Positions 1 to 9,939 of a stretch of 64,000 nt of DNA are shown piece by piece. The notes beneath the pieces were generated by a model. The model searched no databases. It saw only the letters and a program-made list of their open reading frames with translations, and was not told the DNA's origin. A program made the position numbers and the translations under genes. Each line of letters starts with the position of its first letter. Within the stretch, counting starts at the first letter, position 1. Where the stretch lies: NCBI GenBank assembly GCA_016800925.1, contig JABCPU010000292.1, forward strand, positions 21,423-85,422, read 5' to 3'. The DNA is from Suillus spraguei. Lineage: Eukaryota > Basidiomycota > Agaricomycetes > Boletales > Suillaceae.

Positions 1-8
1 TTGACCGT

Positions 9-972
9 TCAAGGATACGTCAGAAAATCAGCCACCACTTGAAAGTATCTTGCCTGATCCTCCTCCTCCAAGAATGGCATGTGACGCTGCGAGAACTGTA
101 CCCATTTCACATGTGGGATTCTGTGGAAGAAGGGACTGACGCAAACATCCTGTGCTTCATCGGAGACACCGTTGGTGAGGAGAGTAGGAGTCGTGATTGT
201 GTGAATCTGGTCTAAACACGACCATGATTTCAGCGTGCCCGTAATGGTGAACTCTGATGGTCCAATCCTGACAATAATGATCAGCCCACGTCAAAAAGGC
301 ACGTCGAGACATCACCTACATCGTATGATACACGGTGGGGTTTTGCATCATGGCTGCAAAGGACGTCTCCATCACCTTTGGCCAAGGGGTCTTACAGACG
401 TGCTTTTCATAGAAAATCCCCATCATTTGTTGATATTCAGGACTATCTGTTGTCCCTTCTCTCTCATGCCTCTCAATCGCCTCCCTCACATCCGCTGGCA
501 ATACTTTCAGTAGCTGGGCAGTACTTTCTTCCCACAGTGCCATGGATGGGGCCCCACTGGAGAGGATGAGGTGTTTAAGACCCACAGGGTGTCTGTGGCT
601 TGCATAGTGCGCTCCTAACATTGCTCCCCAGGAGTGACCCAGAAGATCAAAGCCATTCTGCACGCCAAGGTGGGCAATAAGGTTATCCAGCTCATCCATG
701 AACAGATCGAGTGTCCAAAACTCCTTGGGTTTCTCCGTCACACCTTCAAAAACGGACTTGCCGATGCCGATCTGGTCGTAAAAGATGACTGGGATGTTGC
801 ATTTGTTGCGGATTTCGGCGAGGGGTGTCATATACTCATGCGAGATGCCGGGGCCGCCGTGCAGCACGACGAGAGGGTGTGAACCCAAAGTGAGATCCCC
901 AACAATTTTGTACCAGGTCTGGTACGTGTCGCCACCGACTTTGAAGTCTACTTTGCCTGTAACTTCAGTCAT
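9..972 (-). CDS. Prolyl iminopeptidase-like alpha/beta hydrolase
   Basis: Two exons, 972-320 and 267-9, joined across a 52-nt intron (268-319, GTAGGT...CAG), give 303 residues ending in TGA at 9-11. Seen: the oxyanion-loop motif VVLHGGPGISHEY near residue 35, the nucleophile elbow LLGHSWGAMLG near residue 112, and a C-terminal block (TPTLLTNGVSDEAQD...PFFHRIPHVKW) that should supply the catalytic Asp, followed by QRHMPFLEE with the likely catalytic His. This is the S33 proline iminopeptidase/amidase layout and the length is normal. Known: members release N-terminal proline or hydrolyse amides and small esters; the substrate here is not predictable. A TATA-like box lies about 65 nt upstream. 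Two truncated relatives sit at 4.1-4.5 kb and 23.3-23.6 kb beside UstYa-like genes, so this gene is probably the intact member of a UstYa-peptidase pair whose partner lies left of the window. Confidence 0.9.
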
Positions 973-1037
973 TGGAAGTTTGATGTATGAGGTGTAGTTG
1001 GAAGGCGAGCTATCAGTGACCAGCCAGGGCGCAACCC

Positions 1038-1043
1038 TTTATA
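1038..1043 (-). promoter_or_regulatory. TATA-like box of the peptidase gene
   Basis: TATAAA on the minus strand about 65 nt before the ATG at 972. Fungal TATA boxes are common at this distance; the assignment is inference. Confidence 0.4.
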
Positions 1044-1045
1044 AA

Positions 1046-3209
1046 CGAGAAGGAATGTTTGAACGTTCAAATTGGACTATTGCGGCTGTTTGTCCATCGA
1101 AACGGCGGTGTTGAAGGGGGCTGATCATCATATCAGTCGTACTAGCGCTATACATAATTCTTCGAGGAATGATCTCTCTTAGTAATACCTGATGTAAAAT
1201 ATAATTCATCCAAAACTCCCAACACGGCAATCAGCGTGGAAGAAGCTGCGGACTGGGAATACAGAGAGCTTGGATGAAATGGGCGCTCCACATACGGAGT
1301 TACAGTATGTAGTAATACAATTGTAGCCAATCAAAATTGTTCATCATTCCTTGGTTTCCGCTACCCTGAATCTTCTTCCCATTGAATAATCAGGTTTGAA
1401 GTTTCCATGATTGTTCACCAGTTTGCACCGTATCATACTGATCATTACGGTCAGGTGTAAGATCCGAACAGTTACGACCTCATGCACATGCACTGTTTCA
1501 GATGTTAATGTTCAGATCTGCAGAGCCTGGTTAAGTTTGCACACTGTCAAAATGGACTCATGGAGACTCGAAGTGATTTGGAGCATGAACTTTCACCTGT
1601 CATGTATGGCTAGTAAGTTTCTTAATGATGTCATCTCTTACTTATGATGGATCCTGATAGATCAGTGTCCATGCCTATTGTAACTGACGGGTGCCTTGGT
1701 TGGCAACTGCTGTGAGACCTCAGGCCTCCGAGGCCAAGGCGGTACTCGCTGGCAGTTGAAAAACACACTTCCATGTCCGATTTGCACTCTTAAGGTGTGA
1801 GCCGCCAAAGCCATGATCAACGGAATCAGACGCCGGTGTTAATTCAATTTTTATTGCGGTGATTATCCGGCAAGTTCAAACTTCAACGGGGACAGTTCAA
1901 TCGAAACTTTGAGCAGCATCGACAAATATTTTTACTAGCGGTCAGCATCTCAAGGCATGTGACTACTTGTTCAATAGTCTTGCAAGGTGATTCGACGGGG
2001 ACACGGCCGAGCGCTGTTACGATACATGTATACTATGGTATGTCTTGTCATCAAGTACAGTTTGAGTAGTATACTAATTTGTTGTTGAGGAAGGCTACTG
2101 CCATCATATACAAGATAATCGTATCGTCTGCTGTTCCAATATTCTTTACATCAACTTTCCCGTCACTGCATCCCTGCACTTCATCGAAACTTTAAAAGCA
2201 ATACCGCGCGTCCAGTGCTAGAGATTCGTTAGCCGTGTCCAACACCATTACCAAGACCTACTTACATTCTGAACCATCCTCGTCGTCATTAAGTTTGGGA
2301 CATGAGGGCTCGCCGACTACTGCTGGGATTCGCGCAAAGGCCACACACAAGAGTAAGACGTAGAAGCCGATGTTAGGCATACTCATGGTAATAAATGATA
2401 CTGTTGGTCAAGGCTCGCTGGTTTCTTTTATACCAGATGAAACTGGCCCTTTTTACATAATACTGGGGATCGGCGATGCCGATGCCGATGTGGACAATCA
2501 GAGAACGGGTGGACAAATTAGAAGGACATATATCTACATATTGTGAGGACGGAGCGATTTGCAATTTTCGTGTCGATACTATATAACATTGATATATAGT
2601 ACATAGTAACTGGGCAAGGTGACCCTGCTGAGCTGTTGTTGTTTGTTTGTTTGTTTGTTTTGAACTATCATGTCGGGTAATAGCCCCGAGTTATTTTTAC
2701 CCATTGAAATTGGCATCCTAGTGACAAAGTAGCTGAACCAGAGAAGAAAAATGCACATCATGAAGGAGCAGGGAGTTACCATGATTCTCAAGTATAAAAG
2801 TCTGAGTTCTCGTGTATTTGTATTCACTTCGTTGGGTTCCTGCATCGATATGGCAAGCTTTGTGATTCATGTACCGTCTCCAGTGTATTTTGGTCGGTTA
2901 TAATCATCGTGATTTGCATCATGTACTATTGATGTCATAGTCTGTCAGCGTCAACTCCATGTTAATTTTTCATGTAAAAATGAAGGCTCACATCTTCGAT
3001 GCGACAAGAACATGTTCACATAATCTTACCTTGCGGTACCGTCGGCAAATCTTTCAGACAGATGTGCCACCAAGCTGCCACATGGCCACCTCAAGAAGTT
3101 TCGTGATATATATTTCTATCGGCGGTCCGCATCTGCAAAGATTCATTATCAGTGCCAGCATAATTATGGCCGCGCGACCGTGGCCTGAACTTAAGAAGCA
3201 GTGAATGTA
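1046..3209. other. Intergenic, no gene recognised
   Basis: Short ORFs occur on both strands but none resembles a known family or joins into a longer frame through plausible introns. A short GTTT tandem repeat is at about 2,638-2,660. A promoter or untranslated RNA cannot be excluded. Confidence 0.5.
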
Positions 3210-3424
3210 TCTAGGATGCAGAAATTCATCTCCGACTCGAATTGAGCGTCGATCATGCAATTGTACGGGTTCACGAGGAGTTTAGCTTGAACACAGCAGG
3301 CTAAAGTATTTTGGGGCTATGATAAATTCGTGGGCTGTGCTAATCACATCAGCAAGGTTTCTGGACTTTGTATTTATCATAGTAGTGATTGAGAACTTGC
3401 ATCAGCAGGCAATCGGTATCCATA

Positions 3425-4046
3425 ATGTCTCGCGGGGACCTGGTGGTTGGGTGGATGTTCGGGATACTTAGTATACGTATCACCGTGTGGCACGCTTGCA
3501 TCCGACTGCAGCCGGCACAGCATCGCAAGTACCTCTCATGCGTATTGAAGCAAAAACATGGACTGACGTCGGGATTTTAGAATCTATAGAATACACTTAC
3601 ATTGGCGACGATTACCCATGGGAATTTCCCGTTGATCTTACGTCGCGATGACTCTTCACGAGAGTGTGCATTTTGCTCTGAATGCATCTGACACAGAATC
3701 TCAAATGGATGGGAGGGCCTCCCAAGATGGCCAAAGATAATTGGTCGCACCCATCTAGGACCAGAATACCGAGTTTTCGTGCTGGTCTTCGGTCATCAGC
3801 TTCATTGTTTATGGATGCTGCAGCTAGCTCTCCTCGACTACGACTGGCATATCATCACACACATCACTGTCACAAATATCTTCGGCAGACTCTTATGTGT
3901 GACCCTGCACATACGCTGGAAATGGGAGACTTTCCGAGCATCGATTACGAGAAAGACAGAACAGGAGACACATTAGTATGCAGAGACTGGAGGCAATTTC
4001 TGTACTTGAAGAGTGCTACGAGAAGTGGTTACAGTGGAGGGACTGA
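3425..4046 (+). pseudogene. Broken UstYa-like (DUF3328) gene, copy 1
   Basis: Aligned with the intact copy at 22,381-23,046, this version keeps the N-terminal membrane segment (VVGWMFGILSIRITVWHAC), the HQLHC motif and the HHTHHC-type motif, but not one frame. An indel near 3,565 (GACTGACGTCGGG against GACTCGTCGGG) ends the first frame after about 50 codons. About ten bases are missing near 3,641, there are changes near 3,705, and about 16 bases upstream of the second histidine motif are missing near 3,850. UstYa-family proteins are membrane-anchored enzymes with paired HXXHC motifs that oxidise or cyclise peptides in fungal RiPP pathways. With at least three frame lesions this copy is very unlikely to give a working enzyme. 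Confidence 0.85.
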
Positions 4047-4147
4047 ACTAACGACTAACACGCTACTTCGTACGCTTCAATTTGTTTTCGCTGAGCAGGT
4101 CACCTCATTTCTATACGTTCAATCTTAGTCACATTTTACAGGATTAA

Positions 4148-4509
4148 AGGATACGTCAGAAAATCAACCACCACTCGAAAGTATCTCACTTGGTCCTCCA
4201 AGAATGGCATATGATGCTGCGAAAACTGCGCCCAATCCGCCGCACATCGTAATTTGTGAAAGAAAGAACCAACGCAGATGTTTCAAAAATGCACTTGCCA
4301 ATGCCGATCTGGTCGCAAAAGATGACAGAGAATGTTGCATTGGTGGTAAATTTCAGCGAGAGGCGTAATATACTCGTGCGAGATGCAGGGCCGCGATGCA
4401 GCACAATAAGCTGAGGACGTGCATCCGGAGCGAGATCTCCAATGATTTTGTATCAAGTGTCCGTCGTCCGAGTCACCGTGAAATCTACTTTGCCTAAACA
4501 TTCAGTCAT
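4148..4509 (-). pseudogene. Prolyl iminopeptidase-like remnant, copy 1
   Basis: On the minus strand this resembles both ends of the intact peptidase at 9-972: the start region (ATG at 4,509, a K-V-D-F-type segment, the HGGPG region degraded, PLAEI, FCDQIGIGKCIFE), then directly the C-terminal end. The middle third is missing, including the whole nucleophile elbow GHSWG. The copy at 23,265-23,633 has the same join, so the deletion predates the segmental duplication. No function is expected. Confidence 0.8.
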
Positions 4510-5626
4510 TGGAAACTCGACATATGAGGCGTACCGAGGAGCTAGTGGACAACCAAGTGAGGCCTGATATAGATATACGAGAAAGTACGATAACGGTTGA
4601 TGCGTTTGGAAACCACAGACGTGTAGGTCCTTACGATACGGTCACCTCGTCTTCGAATGGACTACGCATCTAAAAAGGGATGGGCTTCCTCATACCGGGG
4701 CACTCGGGAACCCAGAGGCAAGGGCTTTGTAGACAAGTTAACACTCTGACATAGGGTACTTTGCCCAGAGGACAGGAATTGGATTCAGAGAAAAAAGTTA
4801 GGACCAAGTCGAAAGTTGTCAACCAAACTCTAGTTTTAGATTCCCCATTTGAATCGCGCCACATGTGACAGCACACATGGTTACAAATTTGTCGGTGTTC
4901 GAACTTCGAAGTCCCAGCACCGTGAGTGCAATACACCAAACAAATTCTTCTGGTTGTATTTAATCATGTATACATCTTACACTAATTTTTACACGGGCTG
5001 AGGTTGTGTGATACTGTACTAACTTGAAGCACTTGAAGTCTATAGTAGTGGCTGTGCTACTAACCCGATTATACTGACGGCAATTTGCGGTGCGAAGGTA
5101 AACTTGAAGAGACAACTCGAAAAAACCAACATTCTGACATAGTACAGACACATTGTGACACCTCCGACCCTCTCCAGTATGGTCCAGTTTTCACTGGGAC
5201 CAAGTGCTAGTAGCAAGGAGCAAACGGGCCGAACTCATCGCGACGACAGAAGCTAGAACTCAAGAAGTTATATGGAAAGTGCTACGCTCTAACATGTCGT
5301 CTGCTTTGGCTACTAGGTACTAGTACCGGTTACGAAGAGACAGTAATTGCAAGAAGCCGGCGGAGTCCTAGTTGGGAACTGGCGTCACTGGCGATAAGAT
5401 CGCAACAGTTTGTACTACTTCCTGGAGATCATCGATTGACACGTGTTTTTGAAAACACTACTCACGGTTCACCGCACGCACTCAAGGCACCTAATGGTTG
5501 TGGTACCAAAGGATTTATTGTAGTATTATTTGACGAGGCGCTACCATTATGGTCTCAACCTGCATCCACCCCAAATCATTGTTCACCGCCAAGTTATCCA
5601 GTTTAATGTTCATTATCTGATCCATC

Positions 5627-6826
5627 ATGTCATCCAGTTGGACACCAGACGAATCAGCTGAAGTACTTCTCGCGGAGAAAGGTTGGTTGCAGGGTACAGT
5701 GGTCAGCGCCGTCGCATACGGCATTAACGTCGCACTGTACTTTATGTGCTTCCACCTCCTTCTCCGGCAGATGAACCGTACAAACCACAAAAAGCACCTG
5801 CCTCTACTCATATACATCACAACAACTTTCATCCTCAGTACCTTATTTATGGCCGCGCTGGCCAATTTCACGCAACTCGCATTCATTCAATATCGCGATT
5901 ATCCAGGTGGTCCGAACGCATTTGAAAATAATATGTTCGGCATTCCTGTGGATAATCTTGGAAACGTCTGTGGCTTTCTAACTATGATTCTTTCAGATGG
6001 ATTGGTCGTGAGTGGATGTATTTGACGTCGAAAATATTATCGCTAATATATCTGTGCAGGTTTGGCGCTGCATGGTAATTTACAAAGGGTGTACGGTCCC
6101 GATGTGGATCATCATGTTATTCCCTTGTCTGATGTTCGCTGCATCCATCGGTTAGTTGCTTCCTTCGAAGGTTTGCGTGACCGTATCGGACGCTCACAAT
6201 TGCATCGGTTAGCTATGGGTATAATGTTCCTGCTTCAAGTAACCATCAGTTCCCCATATTTCTCCTCGACGAATATCAACTACACCGTTCCATATCTCAG
6301 CCTCTCACTCGCACTGAACATTATCATCACGATCGTTATTGTGCTTCGTCTGCTCACATATCGTTATCGCATTTCTAGAGTTCTCGACTCTAGCTATGGC
6401 ACTGAATACACGTCGATTGCCGCAATGATCATTGAATCTGCGGCTCTTTATTCCGCGTTTTCGGTGGCATTTCTGATACTCTTCAATTTAAATAATCCTA
6501 TCTCGGAAACATTTATCGAAGCGCTGACTCAGGTTCAGGTGAGGACTAGCGAATAGGGAGGCATTCGCGTTGCTTATGACATACTATAGATGATTGCAAT
6601 GTTGCTCATAGTCTTCCGAGTCGCGCAAGGAAAGGGTTGGTCTCAGGACACTATGTCCGGAGTCACGACCTCGAAGTCAGCAGTGCAAGCAATCCGCATG
6701 GGTGATGTCGGATACGGTTTGCAAGACGGCTCCAAAACGTTCACCAGTTCCAGTGGCTTTATGCATGAGACTAACAAGAATAGCGGCCGTAATTTAGCAG
6801 AAATAGCTATGAGCAAAGTCGTTTAG
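5627..6826 (+). CDS. Basidiomycete seven-transmembrane protein, copy 1
   Basis: Four exons: 5627-6007, 6060-6150, 6213-6538 and 6590-6826. Introns of 52, 62 and 51 nt all have GT...AG and keep frame, giving 344 residues. Seven hydrophobic helices follow in order: VVSAVAYGINVALYF, LPLLIYITTTFILSTLFMAA, the helix around GFLTMILSDGLVVWRCMVIY, MWIIMLFPCLMFAASIAMGI, SLSLALNIIITIVIVLRLL, AAMIIESAALYSAFSVAFLI and the last around VQMIAMLLIVFRVAQG. A hydrophilic tail of about 70 residues follows. The W-R-C/Y motif after helix 3 and IIESAALYS in helix 6 are typical of a large agaricomycete family of unknown function, probably at the plasma membrane. Introns are almost as conserved as exons against the copy at 24,909-26,090. 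Ligand and role are unknown. Confidence 0.92.
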
Positions 6827-7095
6827 ATACCTACTGAGATGCTCCGGTCAAAGTAAATACGTATTTATTATGATGGTATGTGCCTCCGGGATTGGATTGT
6901 CTGTACTTCACAATTATTTTGAAAATAACGCATTCAGCGAAACCCCGGCATTTACTAGTAGTTCAATGGAAACACATTGATGTTGACCCCTTGAAAGCTC
7001 GGCTCTCACCAATACTAGTCGGATACTGATATGATATCTTCTTATGCGCTGGCCTCACTGGATCATGGGATTGTACCCAAACAAATATCCGCCGA

Positions 7096-7440
7096 TACGT
7101 AATTGGTAGCAGTACAGTTTCATCCCCTGAATCAACCGCTCCCCCCCTTATGCACTGAGCCTCCCAACATCAAAGAATTTTCAGGTCTGCTACAGAAACC
7201 AGCGCCGATGCCACAGGCGGACTAGGAATCATGAGATTGGAAAGATTGGAAGCAAGCTTACATGGACGCATGTTGGCAGATGCTTGTTCAAGTTCGCCTG
7301 GTACTTCTTGTCACATATCACAGCAAGTTTTGTGACGAGTCAGCAGTAGAGTTGACAACTGGGAGAACCTTGGATGTCACTCTCCTTAGCAATGATCACT
7401 ACACTAGCTTTAGCACTGACACGAACGTTCTACCAAGGTT
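7096..7440. other. Intergenic, junction of duplication unit and transposon island
   Basis: No gene seen. Similarity to the second unit fades out at about 7,095, and the first GGCC-rich repeat starts at 7,441. Confidence 0.5.
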
Positions 7441-7597
7441 AGTGACAGTGCATGGCCCAGCTTCAGGCCGTGGGTCAGGGCCAAGCCAGGCTAGGCCTGA
7501 ATAGGCCAGGCTGGGCCAAAGTCACGGCCTGGTGACGGCTTTGGCCTGGCCCGAGGTTATGAAAAGCCGAAGCCGCCGGTTCAGGCCGCGGCTTAGC
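7441..7597. repeat. GGCC-rich repeat array, left copy
   Basis: Dense short repeats of GGCCAGGC/GCCTGGCC and AAGCCGCGGCTT-like palindromes. A 19-base core, TGACGGCTTTGGCCTGGCC (7,533-7,551), recurs in the same orientation at 9,169-9,187. Composition is much more GC-rich than the flanks. This is probably an end or subterminal region of an unclassified mobile element. Confidence 0.7.
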
Positions 7598-7767
7598 GAT
7601 TATGGGAGCATGTCCAAGTTCTATCCTTCCCATCACCTACTTTATCGTAGGGGCGCCCGACTCGCTTATATCAGCCACAAGTATCTAACCAAATGGTGCA
7701 TCGTTTTGTTTATTACGTAAATGAATACCACCCATATGGCATTTAAACTGAACAGTAAACAAGGTGC

Positions 7768-7905
7768 CTATGGAAAGCCAGACCACCGTGCTCTACTTCC
7801 AAGGCTTCCACTTCTCAGAACCTTCCTAGGAAGGTAAGTGCTTCCATTGGTCTCCGAACACCCTATGCGACCATTCTAATGTGTCATGTAGCTTTATTCC
7901 CACTA
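7768..7905 (+). repeat. Dispersed repeat, copy also at 61,082-61,195
   Basis: Starts CTATGGAAAGCCAGAC and contains GGTCTCCGAACACCCTATGCG and ATTTATTCCC-like ends. The 61 kb copy matches in the same orientation with small indels. No coding potential is seen. It lies inside the interval bounded by the GGCC-rich arrays, so it is probably part of that element. Confidence 0.65.
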
Positions 7906-8454
7906 CCATAACGGAGTGGGTTTATCGTGTTTTATCACTGGGACCTCATTCAAATCAGTCGTCTTCCTGCGTCCGTTGCTTTTGACCTTCAATCGTATTT
8001 TTCTCTCGTCTTCTTCAATTGCTTGTTTGCTTGGCTATTTGGGCCAAGTTCGCGTTTCGCTGAAATTGCCATGGCCTCAGTGAATCATTGCCGTGCTCTC
8101 ACTACCGATGTCAAGTTTGAGGTCGTGTATGGTCTCGATGTTATGTTATGTTTGGGAGGAACTGGATTGCTGCGTGACCACCATTTTGCGGTAAGATGAG
8201 ACTCCCATCTCCAATCCAAGGCGGTGACAGTGTCTCATTGTACTCGTTTTAAGTATCTGCTGATTGTCTTCTCTGTTTCTAGAAATTCCATTATACTTAG
8301 GAGTAATGTCAATCATATTGAACCTGCTGCTAATGATGGTGAACTAGAATTATCTCAGACTTCGTCCCTCGTTGGGGCAATTTTATTGTCCATTCATCTT
8401 TTTCGGGGGCCCCATAAGTTTTCAACTTAGGAAGTCTCGTGATTCAGCGAGTGG

Positions 8455-8855
8455 AAGAGTTAGCCTGGCCAGTCATGTTCGAAACTTGCTGAACTACAGT
8501 TTTTTTTTCTATCAGAACACACTTTGGCATTCATTCATGGATGGTTACTTTGGAACCGCACTGTAACTGGTCTTAGCCGGATGGTTGCTACAACAGAATC
8601 AAAATCTGTTTCTCTTGGATTATGCAGGATCGAAACCTGCTGATGCCAAGGTTTTTTTCAATCGAAACACCTTGATATTCACTCATTGATAGTTTCTTTA
8701 GAAATTCACCGTAACTGGCCTAGCCTGGTGGTTCTATAGCAGAATTGAAATCTACTTCTCTTGGACTGTGCGGGATCGAAACCTGCTGATGACTAGGTTT
8801 TTTCTGTCGAAACACAGCTTGATGTTCACTCATCAATAGTTTCTTTTGATTGAGG
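8455..8855 (+). repeat. Tandem tRNA-like (SINE-type) units with Pol III A and B boxes
   Basis: Two near-complete units repeat with a 147-bp period, preceded by a shorter unit. The full units have an A-box-like TAGCCGGATGG/TAGCCTGGTGG (8,574 and 8,721) and a B-box-like GGATCGAAACC (8,627 and 8,773) 52-53 nt downstream, then a T-run (8,652-8,658 and 8,798-8,803) that could terminate Pol III. The B box forms a 5-bp stem with a 7-nt loop like a T-arm (GCAGG/CCTGC). In the first full unit CAGA/TCTG brackets a 7-nt loop like an anticodon arm. No matching acceptor stem is visible, so these are not tRNA genes; they look like a tRNA-derived SINE or similar. Confidence 0.6.
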
Positions 8856-9137
8856 TCCTTGCCAACTGTTCACAGTGTGTCGATCCTCCCTCAAGTTCGA
8901 TTCATGCTGATCGAAGCCGTTGCTCACTGTTTGCAGCTTCTCACTTGCTGCTCTCACTTGCTGGTAACCTCGACGCCTACCTCAGCCATTGTTGCAGCAC
9001 ACCCTTCATATTTACTTTCTGAGGATAACGGCGAACCTCTGATAGTTAGACAGGCACCTTTTTATCGCCGTCGGTTACCACGACCTGATTCACGTTCTTG
9101 CTACCGCCACTACTCATCACTATCTGATATCTCTGTT

Positions 9138-9262
9138 GGGCCGCAGCTCAGGCCAACCAAGCCGTCATTGACGGCTTTGGCCTGGCCTGCAGTTCTTCAA
9201 AGCCGGAGCCATCTGAAGCCAGGCCAAAGCCGCGGCTTTTAGGCCAAGCCGGGCTGGAACAT
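9138..9262. repeat. GGCC-rich repeat array, right copy
   Basis: Shares the TGACGGCTTTGGCCTGGCC core and the AAAGCCGCGGCTTT palindrome with the array at 7,441-7,597, in direct orientation. The pair brackets about 1.6 kb containing the dispersed repeat and the tRNA-like units. Confidence 0.65.
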
Positions 9263-9939
9263 CACTAGTGGGGTCTGTGACTGTCTGTCCAGAGAACATG
9301 AATTTTAAACCTCTGGGAAAATTTGTGCTTTGCTGATGTGATTGACAATTTAGAAGTATTCACCATTCATTTAACAAGTGATAAAAATTACATTTGGCTA
9401 ACAAGTTGGTAGACTTTGTGATATTTCCCTTCCATATAAGAAGGATAGGTGTGGCACCTTTCATCAAAGTAACTTCAGGTATATAAAGCTTTACCTACTG
9501 ATCTATCATAATGATACATATTTTATTAAATTTAGACTGGATAATGCATTATAAAACATTATCTTTATGTGGTCAATTCCCTGACGAATCAAGTTCTTCG
9601 GCTCTTGCAACTCACAGGCTCTGTTGGTTCGAAAACCTCTGGACAGTGGAAAGTAGTTGTCTTTGCCTACTTACAGCACAGGATGTCAAGTTGCAGTAAG
9701 CGAGATCATGAGTCATTTTGAATTTAATACTCAATTCTTGTATGGCAGCACCTTCTTTCATGCATTGAGCGCACTCCGATCATATTTATATTTGAACTAC
9801 AAAGTGCTCTACGAGAGTGAGGGAACTTGAGGTGTCTCTTTCCACCAGCAAATGGACATTATGTAGGTATATGTAAAATATGTTGAAACGATGGTACATC
9901 AGGAAAAAGGCTATATTGTCGTAGCCCAGGTGACAGCTA
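9263..9939. other. AT-rich DNA without recognised gene
   Basis: Only short ORFs. The last bases, GGCTATATTGTCGTAGCCC (about 9,909-9,928), resemble the GCTATATAG motifs of the large element to the right and may be part of its left end, cut by the Tc1 insertion. Confidence 0.45.

Larger units (their letters stand above)
3210..7095 (+). repeat. Segmental duplication, copy 1 (UstYa-peptidase-7TM unit)
   Basis: This stretch aligns by eye with 22,110-26,395 in the same orientation and gene order, including intergenic DNA and introns, with scattered substitutions and indels. The leftmost shared text is around 3,205/22,108 (GAAATTCAT). The rightmost is the block reading GCTGGCCTCACTGGAT and AACAAATATCCGCCGAT near 7,050-7,095. 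The two units are separated by the transposon island. Confidence 0.9.

Noticed and set aside
7441..9262. GGCC arrays as inverted ends of one DNA transposon
   Set aside because: The shared core is in direct, not inverted, orientation, and no target duplication was found.
9605..9640. GGTTCGAAAACC resembling a T-arm
   Set aside because: The flanks contain no other tRNA arm and no A box at a suitable distance.
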